Below, piece after piece: positions 57,197 to 64,000 of a stretch of DNA of 64,000 nucleotides. Made by a program: the position numbers and the translations under genes. The stretch is taken from contig CAYYIP010000001.1 in the NCBI GenBank assembly GCA_964472015.1, positions 1 through 64,000 on the forward strand, in the 5' to 3' direction. Source of the stretch: JAAYTD01 sp964472015 (lineage in GTDB: Bacteria > Bacteroidota > Ignavibacteria > Kapaibacteriales > UBA2268). The notes below the pieces were generated by a model. That model was not told the DNA's origin. It worked only from the letters and a program-made list of their open reading frames with translations, and made no database searches. Each line of letters starts with the position of its first letter. Position 1 is the first letter of the stretch.

Positions 57197-57280
57197 AAAA
57201 ATATGAAAATATTATTTTTCATGCCTCCTTTTTATTTATGAAAAATTTATATACTCCTCTTTTTGAGGAGTATTTTTTTA
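57197..57280 (+). ncRNA. Putative small RNA or micro-transcript (about 85 nt)
   Basis: The interval between an orphan promoter and an intrinsic terminator (stem 57251-57259 / 57265-57273, then T-run) would give a transcript of about 85 nt. It contains GCCTCCTTTTT (57223-57233), which resembles the 16S rRNA anti-Shine-Dalgarno end and could pair with AAGGAGG-type ribosome-binding sites. A 12-codon frame (ATG 57203 to TGA 57241, MKILFFMPPFYL) lies inside, so a leader peptide is the alternative. It matches no RNA family I recognise (too short for 6S or tmRNA). Confidence 0.4.
57251..57280 (+). terminator. Intrinsic terminator of the putative small RNA
   Basis: 9-bp stem ATACTCCTC / GAGGAGTAT with a TTTTT loop, followed by TTTTTTA. 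GC-rich for this genome. It is 255 bases after ruvB, so it could instead be a late terminator for ruvB. Confidence 0.75.
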
Positions 57281-57300
57281 TATAATTAATTTAATTATAT

Positions 57301-57343
57301 AAAAAATAACAGAATAAATTAAAAAATTATTCTGTTATTTTTT
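57301..57343 (-). terminator. Terminator of the cobalamin-regulated gene
   Basis: Perfect 17-bp stem AAAAAATAACAGAATAA / TTATTCTGTTATTTTTT, 44 bases past the stop codon at 57387. The minus strand reads into T-rich sequence. Confidence 0.88.
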
Positions 57344-57386
57344 TATAATATTATCAATAATATTTAATTAACAAAAAATATAATTA

Positions 57387-58853
57387 TTAGTCCTTAATAA
57401 ATTTAACTTTTATATTATTATTATCATTGCTAATAAAATTAATATAATATATACCTTTTGCTAAATTAGAATTTATATTAAAATTAATAGAATTATCATC
57501 TAAAACATTAATATTTTCAATTGTTTGTACTTTTCTTCCATTAATATCAAATATTTCTGAAGTTACATTAATACCAAAATTTTCTGGCAAATAAGCTGTT
57601 ACATTATCCACAACAGGATTTGGATATATAGTACAGTTATTTTCATGATTTTTTATATTACCATTATTATTATAAACAAATTCAACTTCATTTGAAGCTA
57701 TATAAGTTCCAGGGATAGTATATATGTCTGTAAAAGCAAAATTAATATTTGCATCATTTTTTAAAAAAGCACCATAAACTGATTCTGGTGTGCCGTTAGT
57801 TTTTAAAATTTCCATCGTATCTTTAAATGGATCAACTATATATACATTACCATCATATGCAGTAATACATAATTTATTTTCACTAGTACCGGATATTTCA
57901 CGAGGTCCATTATAACCTGTTGTTGGAAGATCAATAAAAGTACTAATTCCTAATGCTTCAAATACTGGAATATCAGTACTCATTTTATTAGCATCAACAG
58001 AAATAACTTTATGTTCACCATTAATTACTACAAGAATTAACTGAAAAGAACCAGTAAAAGGTGGTTGATTTATTTTAAGCTTAATATAAAAAATATCATT
58101 CCCATTTTTTCCAAGTGGGATTGAATTTAATTTTTCAAAATTATTTAAACTATAAAATTCTAGTTCCGAATTACCACCTTCACAAAGTATAGCTAATCGT
58201 TCTTCTTGAGCAACATCATCAAAATAACAAAGAGTTTCTTGTACTAAGTTCCCCGTCTTTATAGTGTCAATAATACTTTTAGTGTCAACATTATAAATAA
58301 CAACATAATTATCTATAGGAATATAATCACCTGGTTTTTCATACTCACGAACACTAATAAAACATAAATTATCATCATTTGTAGATACAGCTTTTGCTCC
58401 TGCAATTTTAATAGTATCTAATATCTCAGCAGTAACTACATCATAAGATAATACATAATCATTATAACAAATATATAAACTCTTATCATTAGATTTGTTA
58501 TGTCCTCTATATGGAAAGTTAGTTAGACCAACAATATCAAAATCCATTACTTTAACGGCTTCTATTTCGCCCATTGGATTATTTGGATTAGCAGCCGCTA
58601 CATTTTTAAGTTTCCACCAAGACATTTTCTCATCACCTTCATCAATATTTCCATTAAAATCTAGATCAATTCCAGCACAAATAACATTGAATACATCACA
58701 GCTGCTAGGATTATCTGGAAATATTGCCATTGGTTGCATACCAACCTTAACTATTACTGTTTCATAAGTTGAACTTACTTCTGCCTTTACAATGCTACTA
58801 AATAACAATAATATAGCAGCAAAACAACTACATAAAAATAGATGTGTTTTCAT
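57387..58853 (-). CDS. Cobalamin-riboswitch-controlled secreted beta-propeller-like protein with type IX sorting domain (BtuG-like role proposed)
   Basis: 488 residues. Signal peptide 1-24 (ending IVKAE). An EF-hand/dockerin-like calcium loop DLDFNGNIDEGDE is at 63-75. From ~90 to ~395 there are repeated four-strand units such as YICYNDYVLSYDVVTAEI, DNYVVIYNVDTKSIIDTI, SELEFYSLNNFEKLNSIP and GNVYIVDPFKDTMEIL. These resemble YncE/YVTN propeller blades. The last ~80 residues are a type IX sorting domain: YPNPVVDNVT, SEIFDINGRKVQTI, LAKGIYYINF and a basic end KVKFIKD. So it is carried over the outer membrane and attached or released. Expression is under the riboswitch at 59150-59327. In Bacteroides a propeller lipoprotein, BtuG, binds vitamin B12 on the surface with very high affinity. 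I infer an analogous job here, but no BtuB gene is adjacent and binding residues cannot be seen. AAGGAT lies 11 bases before ATG. Confidence 0.75.
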   Translation of the reverse strand: MKTHLFLCSCFAAILLLFSSIVKAEVSSTYETVIVKVGMQPMAIFPDNPSSCDVFNVICAGIDLDFNGNIDEGDEKMSWWKLKNVAAANPNNPMGEIEAVKVMDFDIVGLTNFPYRGHNKSNDKSLYICYNDYVLSYDVVTAEILDTIKIAGAKAVSTNDDNLCFISVREYEKPGDYIPIDNYVVIYNVDTKSIIDTIKTGNLVQETLCYFDDVAQEERLAILCEGGNSELEFYSLNNFEKLNSIPLGKNGNDIFYIKLKINQPPFTGSFQLILVVINGEHKVISVDANKMSTDIPVFEALGISTFIDLPTTGYNGPREISGTSENKLCITAYDGNVYIVDPFKDTMEILKTNGTPESVYGAFLKNDANINFAFTDIYTIPGTYIASNEVEFVYNNNGNIKNHENNCTIYPNPVVDNVTAYLPENFGINVTSEIFDINGRKVQTIENINVLDDNSINFNINSNLAKGIYYINFISNDNNNIKVKFIKD

Positions 58854-58938
58854 ATTTTATTTTATCCTTCTAGTTAATAAAAAAATAGAAATGAATTAAT
58901 TATAAACTTTTAAGTATAATTATATAAAAATATCAAAA

Positions 58939-59002
58939 AGCTAATTAGCTAAAAATCATAACAATATACACAAACAAACAAAGCATTTTTAGCTAATTAG
59001 CT
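58939..59002 (-). repeat. Inverted repeat of two identical 12-bp palindromes in the riboswitch leader (terminator-like)
   Basis: Arms 58939-58955 and 58986-59002 are exact 17-bp reverse complements with a 30-base loop. Each contains the self-palindrome AGCTAATTAGCT (58939-58950 and 58991-59002; centres 52 bp apart). On the minus strand the second arm is followed by TTTTGATATTTTT, so the transcript could form an intrinsic terminator between the riboswitch and the gene. Twin palindromes five helical turns apart would equally suit a dimeric DNA-binding protein. Confidence 0.75.
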
Positions 59003-59149
59003 AAAATATTAAAAATAAAGTCTTACGAGTATTTTAAGTATAAGAATTTAAGAATTGAAATAAGGATATAAATATATCTAAAAATAGATAATTATAAATT
59101 TGAATTATTACAATTCTAATACTTTTTCTCCCGAAAGCTAGAATTTTTA

Positions 59150-59327
59150 TTTCGGTAGGTCTTCTGACTTATTCCAGCTTAATCACCTTCCCATCATATA
59201 GACAGTGGTTATTTTTACTTTGATTAAACCATAAGAAATTTACAGCTACGGGTATAGTTTTGGATTCGCACCAAATTCCCTTTTAATCTATATAAGAATA
59301 TTCTATAATCTTATATTAGAACCGAAA
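59150..59327 (-). promoter_or_regulatory. Cobalamin (adenosylcobalamin-type) riboswitch
   Basis: Read 5' to 3' on the minus strand, the conserved elements occur in order: AAAAGGGAA, GGTGCGAATCC, CCGTAGCTG, CCACTG, GGGAAGGTGA and the B12 box AAGTCAGAAGACCTACC. The closing P1 helix pairs TTTCGGT (59327-59321) with ACCGAAA (59156-59150). These are the hallmarks of the B12 aptamer. It regulates the gene at 57387-58853, about 300 bases downstream. The strand after P1 contains TTTCGG (59136-59131), which can pair with the 3' arm of P1 and form a competing hairpin. Confidence 0.95.
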
Positions 59328-59336
59328 AACAATGTA

Positions 59337-59366
59337 CAAATATACTACTTTTTAATAAAAAACAAA
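59337..59366 (-). promoter_or_regulatory. Promoter of the cobalamin riboswitch transcript
   Basis: On the minus strand TTTG (59366-59363), 18 bases, TATATTTG (59344-59337). Transcription would start near 59330, a few bases before P1 of the riboswitch. This agreement supports both predictions. Confidence 0.7.
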
Positions 59367-59387
59367 AATATATTTTATTTTAAAATA

Positions 59388-59419
59388 AAAAAAGAGAATA
59401 TATAATTATTCTCTTTTTT
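59388..59419 (-). terminator. Terminator after nuoD
   Basis: 12-bp stem AAAAAAGAGAAT / ATTCTCTTTTTT with an 8-base loop, 18 bases after the nuoD stop. It insulates the cobalamin unit from read-through of the nuo genes. Confidence 0.88.
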
Positions 59420-59436
59420 ACATATAATATTCAATT

Positions 59437-60588
59437 TTATCTATCAACTTCACCAAGAACTATATCTATGCTACCAATTATTAAAATAAGGTCTGCTAAC
59501 ATATACCCTTTTGAAATAAAAGGAAGTACACTAAGATTTACAAAACTACAAGATCGACAGCGCACTCTTGATGGTTTTAATGAACCATCACTTGTAATAT
59601 AATATCCTAACTCTCCTTTTGGACTCTCACAAGTAAAATAAAATTCCCCAACCGGTGGTTTTATTCGTTTTGGAAGCATCGCTCTTACATCCCCTTCAAA
59701 TGGCATTTGTTCAAGCGCTTGTTCTATAATTTTACAACTTTCCTCCATTTCGGCTAAACGTACCCATAGTCTATCCCAACAATCTCCAACAGTTCCTACT
59801 TCTCCTTTCCCTACAACAACATTCCAATCAAATTTATCATAATTTAAATATTTTCTTGTTTTTCTAACATCATAAGGAACACCCGACCCCCTTATTACAG
59901 GACCAGAGCAAGCAAAATTTATCGCTACATCTGCAGGAAGTATGCCTACATTTGCAGTTCTTTCTAAAAGTATTTTATTATATAAAAATAATTTATCTGC
60001 TTCTTTTATCCTATAGCGAACTGCTTTTATTACTGCTAAACAATCATCTTTAAACCCAGGATATATATCACGTTGTAATCCACCAATCCAAAAGTAATTA
60101 TAAAGTAAACGTCCACCAGAACATTTTTCAAAAATATTTAATATCATTTCTCTATCCATAAAGAAATATAAGAAAGGAGAATATGCTCCGCTATCCATTA
60201 CAAAAGTACCCGTCGCTATTTGATGATTTGCAATTCTATTTAACTCACACATTATTGTACGAATATAAGTAACTTTCTCCGGCACTTCTATTCCCAATAA
60301 CTTCTCCATTCCAAGGACATAAGGTAATTCATTATTCATAGATGATATATAATCCAATCTATCAGTAAATGGTATTACTTGTGGATAGGTAGAATTTTCA
60401 CTACATTTTTCAAAACATCTGTGCAGATATCCTATACGTGGCCAAATTGCTGATACAATTTCACCTTCAAGTTCAGCTTCAATACGTAAAACACCATGTG
60501 TAGCAGGATGCTGCGGTCCTAAATTTATAACGATACGTTCAGTATCTATATTACCATATTTAAAATCAAGTATCTTATTTTTTTGCAT
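59437..60588 (-). CDS. nuoD: NADH-quinone oxidoreductase subunit D
   Basis: 383 residues, the 49-kDa quinone-site subunit in the peripheral arm of complex I. INLGPQHPATHGVLR near residue 22 has the quinone-proximal His. IGYLHRCFEK, PFTDRLDYISSMNNELPY, GPVIRGSGVPYDVRK and the end LILIIGSIDIVLGEVDR are diagnostic. It lies 122 bases downstream of nuoC, so a separate promoter in the gap is possible. Not fused to nuoC. Confidence 0.97.
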   Translation of the reverse strand: MQKNKILDFKYGNIDTERIVINLGPQHPATHGVLRIEAELEGEIVSAIWPRIGYLHRCFEKCSENSTYPQVIPFTDRLDYISSMNNELPYVLGMEKLLGIEVPEKVTYIRTIMCELNRIANHQIATGTFVMDSGAYSPFLYFFMDREMILNIFEKCSGGRLLYNYFWIGGLQRDIYPGFKDDCLAVIKAVRYRIKEADKLFLYNKILLERTANVGILPADVAINFACSGPVIRGSGVPYDVRKTRKYLNYDKFDWNVVVGKGEVGTVGDCWDRLWVRLAEMEESCKIIEQALEQMPFEGDVRAMLPKRIKPPVGEFYFTCESPKGELGYYITSDGSLKPSRVRCRSCSFVNLSVLPFISKGYMLADLILIIGSIDIVLGEVDR

Positions 60589-60710
60589 ATCTTTAATTTT
60601 ATATAAATTCTAAATTAAATTTTATATTTTATATATAATCAATTTAAAACTAAAATAATATCAAATGTTTATAAGTATTTATTAAATTTAATTCTTATTT
60701 AATTTTATTA

Positions 60711-61196
60711 TTAACCATTATTTGCTGTTGCATCCATTCCATGATATTCTTTCGGCGCTACATAGTCTTTTCTTAAAGGATACCCTTCCCAATCTTCTGG
60801 ACATAAAATTCTTTGTAAATCAGGATGACCTATAAATTTTATTCCAAACATATCATAAGCTTCACGTTCATGCCAATTAGCACATTTCCATACACGTTCT
60901 ACAGTTTCTATTTCAGGGCGTTTCCTATCTAATTTTACCTTTAGAGTAAAATAGTGATTATGCTTTATAGAATAAAGATGATATACAACTCCAATTGAAT
61001 CTTTATAATCCATACCACATAGATCTGATAAATAATCAAATTCTAAATTTTCTTCATCTCTTAAAAACATACAAATTTCTTTGATTGCTTCGGGCTGTAT
61101 ATTAGCATAACAATCTGTATATTCTTGTTCTACAAAATCAATAACTTGAGTTGCAAATTTATCTTTTAATTTATTAAATATATCTTTTTCTATCAT
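60711..61196 (-). CDS. nuoC: NADH-quinone oxidoreductase subunit C
   Basis: 161 residues, the 30-kDa subunit. The signature WHEREAYDMFGIKFIGHPDL followed by RILCPEDWEGYPLRKDY is near residues 108-145. It starts six bases after the nuoK stop. In most genomes nuoC follows nuoB, not nuoK; no nuoA or nuoB is present here. Confidence 0.96.
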   Translation of the reverse strand: MIEKDIFNKLKDKFATQVIDFVEQEYTDCYANIQPEAIKEICMFLRDEENLEFDYLSDLCGMDYKDSIGVVYHLYSIKHNHYFTLKVKLDRKRPEIETVERVWKCANWHEREAYDMFGIKFIGHPDLQRILCPEDWEGYPLRKDYVAPKEYHGMDATANNG

Positions 61197-61202
61197 AATT
61201 AT

Positions 61203-61511
61203 TTATTCCTTTAAGTCATTAATTTCTTCTATTTCTATATGTTTAAAGTTTTGATATATATTAAGGAATATTGCTAATGCAACTGCTACTTCAGCTGCCG
61301 CCAATACTATTACAAATATCGTTGCTATATGTCCTTCTATATTAAGACCACAAAAACGAGAAAAAGCAATAAAATTGATATTTGCAGAATTTAATATCAA
61401 CTCTAACCCCATAAGAACAAGTATTGCATTTTTACGAGTAAGTACTGCAAATACACCAAAAGCAAAAAGTATTGCACTTATAACAAGAAAATGAGTTAAT
61501 CCGATTTCCAT
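61203..61511 (-). CDS. nuoK: NADH-quinone oxidoreductase subunit K
   Basis: 102 residues, three membrane helices. LTHFLVISAILFAFGVFAVL, GLELILNSANINFIAFS with the conserved membrane glutamate, and AAAEVAVALAIFLNIYQ with the second. A proton-channel subunit of complex I. 39 bases after nuoJ. Confidence 0.97.
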   Translation of the reverse strand: MEIGLTHFLVISAILFAFGVFAVLTRKNAILVLMGLELILNSANINFIAFSRFCGLNIEGHIATIFVIVLAAAEVAVALAIFLNIYQNFKHIEIEEINDLKE

Positions 61512-61550
61512 ATTTATGTATTCTTTATAAAATGATTTTTAAATTATTTT

Positions 61551-62096
61551 TTAGTTTTTACGTCTTGCAATTAAAGCTGCACCTATAAATGCTAAAAGTA
61601 ATAAAATTGCTGCCACAATAAATGCAACTAAGTAATTTGTAAATAATAAATTCCCTATTTCTTTTAATGTTGAATCAGGTATATTATCTACTGGTTTTTC
61701 TTTCCAATCTGTAATAATATATAATAAAGATAACCCAATACCACTTACAATAGCAATTATCGCTCCAATAGCAGTAGTTGTACTATCTATAGTAAGCGAA
61801 GTCATTTTAACATTTGTAACTTTTGAAGTTAACATAACCCCAAAAATAATTAATGTTAAAATGCCACCTATATAAACCATAATTTGAGTCACTGCTATAA
61901 AATCAGCAGCTAACATTGCATAAAGTCCTGCAACACCAAAGAAAGTAAATAATAATGCAACAGCTGAATGCATCAACTTTCTTGATAATATAGTAATAAA
62001 ACCAGATATTATAATTAAAGCTGCAAAAATATAAAATACTATTCCATAGAAATTTATTGAACTTTGCAAATTGTTTAATATTTCAGAAATTTCCAT
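61551..62096 (-). CDS. nuoJ: NADH-quinone oxidoreductase subunit J
   Basis: 181 residues, five membrane helices. SRKLMHSAVALLFTFFGVAG and AAMLAADFIAVTQIMVYIGG (segments of the conserved helix 3 region) identify NuoJ. It is the first gene of a J-K-C-D run on the minus strand, about 108 bases downstream of gcvPA. Confidence 0.95.
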   Translation of the reverse strand: MEISEILNNLQSSINFYGIVFYIFAALIIISGFITILSRKLMHSAVALLFTFFGVAGLYAMLAADFIAVTQIMVYIGGILTLIIFGVMLTSKVTNVKMTSLTIDSTTTAIGAIIAIVSGIGLSLLYIITDWKEKPVDNIPDSTLKEIGNLLFTNYLVAFIVAAILLLLAFIGAALIARRKN

Positions 62097-62204
62097 ATAA
62101 AAAAATAATAAAATAAATAAATATATATTACAATTTAATTATTTAGAAATAAAAATTAACTTGTTTTCTAAATAAAATATTAATAATAAATTATGTTTTT
62201 GTTA

Positions 62205-63548
62205 TTATTTACTAAATTGTTTTAAAAAATCAACTAATAAATCCATCTCTTCTTTAGTCCGCTTTTCTGTTACAGCTATTAATAAGCCTTTTGGAACTCC
62301 TTCGAAATCGCAAGTACTAATTCCAGGTAGCAATCCTACTTCAATACCTTTATTAACTATCTCACATGCACAATCATTTGGAACTTTTACAAAAAATTCA
62401 TTAAAGAATGGTATTTTATCATTAATACTAAAACCTGGTATTTTTGAAATATTTTCTGCTAAATAATGTGCTTTTACCATTGATTGCTCCGCTACTTCTT
62501 TAATACCTTCACGTCCCATAGTTGCCATATATACTGTTGCAGCAAGCATATATAAACCTTGATTTGAACATATATTTGATGTTGCTTTTTCACGTCTAAT
62601 ATGCTGTTCACGAGTTTGTAAAGTAAGTACAAAACCTCTATTCCCATCAACATCTTGTGTTATCCCACAAATCCTACCAGGAATTAATCTTGAAAATTCT
62701 GTTTTACAAGCAAAAATTCCTAAATATGGTCCTCCATAATTTAACGGTAAACCTAGTGACTGTCCATCCCCTATTACAATATCTGCATTATATTTACCTG
62801 GCGATTCTAATACACCTAATGTTATAGGATTTACTGATACAATGAATAAGGCATTTTTAGAATGTGCAATTTTTTCTATTTCTATAACATCTTCTATATA
62901 TCCTAATAAATTTGGCTGTTGTACAATTACAGCAGCAGTTTTTTCTGTAACAACTTCTTGCAATTTAGTTAGATCACACGTGCCATTTTCTGAAACAACA
63001 TTTTTAAATACTAAATTCATACCTACACTAATTGTTTCTACAGTTTGTGTATAGTGAGGATTTATAGTACCAGCATAGACTATTTCATTTCGTTTAGTTT
63101 TTCGTGTGGCTAACATTGCTGCTTCTGCCATAGACATTCCTGCATCGTAAAGAGAAGCATTTGAAATATCCATATCTGTTAACTGACATATCATAGATTG
63201 ATATTCATACATAGCCTGTAAAGTTCCTTGAGATACTTCAGCTTGATATGGCGTATAAGAAGTTTTAAATTCTGGTCTATTTATTACAGAATTTATAATT
63301 GCAGGTGTAAAATGATCATAAGCCCCACCACCCATAAAACAAATATGGGTTTGTATTGATATATTTTTCTTTGCATAATTTTCTAGCAAACGTGTAACTT
63401 CATATTCAGATAACGCCGTAGGCAAGTCTAAATTTTTATTTAATCTTACTTCTTGAGGAATGGCAGTAATGAGTTCTTCAAATGATTTCACCCCAATTTT
63501 CTCGAGCATTTGCTGTCTATCAGCATCTGTATTTGGAATAAATGACAT
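62205..63548 (-). CDS. gcvPA: Glycine dehydrogenase (decarboxylating) subunit 1
   Basis: 447 residues, the alpha chain of the two-subunit P-protein of the glycine cleavage system. FMGGGAYDHFTPAIINSVI, SFTPYQAEVSQGTLQ-like TSYTPYQAEVSQGTLQAMYE, and EQHIRREKATSNICSNQG are typical. The lysine that carries pyridoxal phosphate is in the beta subunit (gcvPB), which is not in the window. AAAGGGA precedes ATG. I see no glycine riboswitch in the leader. A TATATTTG at 63715-63722 (minus) may be the -7 element. Confidence 0.95.
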   Translation of the reverse strand: MSFIPNTDADRQQMLEKIGVKSFEELITAIPQEVRLNKNLDLPTALSEYEVTRLLENYAKKNISIQTHICFMGGGAYDHFTPAIINSVINRPEFKTSYTPYQAEVSQGTLQAMYEYQSMICQLTDMDISNASLYDAGMSMAEAAMLATRKTKRNEIVYAGTINPHYTQTVETISVGMNLVFKNVVSENGTCDLTKLQEVVTEKTAAVIVQQPNLLGYIEDVIEIEKIAHSKNALFIVSVNPITLGVLESPGKYNADIVIGDGQSLGLPLNYGGPYLGIFACKTEFSRLIPGRICGITQDVDGNRGFVLTLQTREQHIRREKATSNICSNQGLYMLAATVYMATMGREGIKEVAEQSMVKAHYLAENISKIPGFSINDKIPFFNEFFVKVPNDCACEIVNKGIEVGLLPGISTCDFEGVPKGLLIAVTEKRTKEEMDLLVDFLKQFSK

Positions 63549-63768
63549 TGTTTTTCCCTTTATCTATAAAATTTTTAATTTAAAATTTATAAATTATAAT
63601 ATTCAATCAAAATAATAAATAATAATTTTTTTATAATAATACAAATTATTTTAAATATTTAATAAACATTTAACATTTATAAAAAATAAAAATTATTATA
63701 TTCTTACTATTGTACAAATATAAGAATTTTTTATTTAATTATTATTAAATATTATAATTAATAATTAA

Positions 63769-63814
63769 AAATAATAGCATCTAGTTTTTTATTTAATTCT
63801 AAATGCCATTATTT
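63769..63814 (-). terminator. Terminator of the PorX-like gene
   Basis: 12-bp stem on the minus strand, AAATAATGGCAT (63814-63803) with ATGCTATTATTT (63780-63769), one G-U pair, 22-base loop, then TTAATTATTAA. It is 28 bases after the stop at 63842. The rest of 63549-63841 is AT-rich with no other visible gene. Confidence 0.6.
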
Positions 63815-63841
63815 ATAATTTTATATATTAAATTAATATAT

Positions 63842-64000
63842 TTATTTGGGTTCTAATTTAACAAAAGGAATAATCATTTCTTCAAGCGAAATGCCACCAT
63901 GCTGGAAACTATCCCTAAATTTTGTTATATAATAATGATAATCAGTTGGATAAACAAAATAATAATCTTCAGTTGCAAATAAGTTACTAACAGTTATACC
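63842..64000 (-). CDS. C-terminal end of a PglZ-domain response regulator, PorX-like (cut by window edge)
   Basis: 53 codons are open from the window edge to the stop at 63842. The visible end includes ATEDYYFVYPTDYHYYITKF and FQHGGISLEEMIIPFVKLEP. The HGGISLEEMIIP segment is the metal-site histidine and end of alkaline-phosphatase-superfamily PglZ domains. In Bacteroidota this exact style of ending belongs to PorX, the response regulator controlling type IX secretion genes. The receiver domain would lie outside the window. A phage-defence PglZ protein is the alternative, less likely given the sequence style and the other T9SS-related genes here. Confidence 0.75.
   Translation of the reverse strand, partial: GITVSNLFATEDYYFVYPTDYHYYITKFRDSFQHGGISLEEMIIPFVKLEPK

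Noticed and set aside
63549..63841. Possible glycine riboswitch upstream of gcvPA
   Set aside because: The leader is almost pure A/T and lacks the conserved GG...GCCGAAGG-type elements. Only a terminator of the neighbouring gene and a possible -7 element are visible.

Overview
The window comes from a very AT-rich bacterial chromosome, and I place it in the Bacteroidota/Ignavibacteriota (FCB) group. Four observations support this. A secreted protein ends in a type IX secretion (T9SS) sorting domain. There is a PorD/DUF4835-like protein and the C-terminus of a PorX-like PglZ protein. Several promoters match the TTTG-N18..20-TAnnTTTG form known from Bacteroidota. The cell envelope gene set is Gram-negative (LpxD, SurA-type PPIases, MlaE, an outer-membrane barrel, lipoproteins). 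Many genes also carry purine-rich Shine-Dalgarno sequences (AAGGA, AGGAG). That argues for an early-branching or Ignavibacteria/Kapabacteria-like lineage over classical Bacteroidia, but this is inference. I see no rRNA, tRNA, insertion sequence, prophage or CRISPR array.

Layout. 1-1187: N-terminal part of a type IIG restriction-modification enzyme. 1381-7964 (minus): ftsK, then the surA-like / rmlD-like / porD-like group. 8206-10834 (plus): uppS, a TerC protein and a short-chain dehydrogenase. 10898-13801 (minus): a NUDIX - parA - gmk - rsmG - small membrane protein operon. 14089-16188: a lipoprotein with a papain-like cysteine peptidase core. 16294-23625 (minus): a lone nuoN, an SDR, GAPDH, smpB-purE and lon. 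23992-26805 (plus): a parvulin protein and recX. 26876-29931 (minus): FKBP, lpxD and queA. 30214-34326 (plus): glycosyltransferase 9, a U32 protein and an iron alcohol dehydrogenase. 34399-42712 (minus): a run with a giant 2-hydroxyacyl-CoA dehydratase activase-type protein, a glycosyltransferase, an ABC ATPase whose catalytic motifs are degraded, and prmC. 42844-46897 (minus): manC-like, AlkD-like, mlaE and ribBA. 47064-52725 (plus): an exonuclease, Wzz, an O-antigen polymerase/ligase, a lipoprotein and xseA. 52751-56996: a lipoprotein, a sugar nucleotidyltransferase, an outer-membrane protein and ruvB. 57159-59366: a possible small RNA and a self-contained cobalamin-riboswitch unit. 59437-63548 (minus): nuoJ-K-C-D in unusual order, and gcvPA. 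63842-64000: the end of a PorX-like gene.

The most interesting locus is 57301-59366 on the minus strand. A Bacteroidota-type promoter sits exactly at the 5' edge of a canonical cobalamin riboswitch. The leader that follows contains a possible P1/anti-P1 switch and a 17-bp inverted repeat built from two identical 12-bp palindromes. It leads into a single gene for a secreted, beta-propeller-like protein with a type IX sorting domain, closed by a strong terminator. This looks like a vitamin-B12-controlled, T9SS-delivered surface protein, analogous in architecture to the lipoprotein BtuG but with a different route to the surface. Other points of interest are the PotA-like ATPase that keeps Walker A but has lost every hydrolysis motif, an orphan promoter-terminator pair encoding a short RNA with an anti-Shine-Dalgarno-like segment, and the scattered complex I genes.
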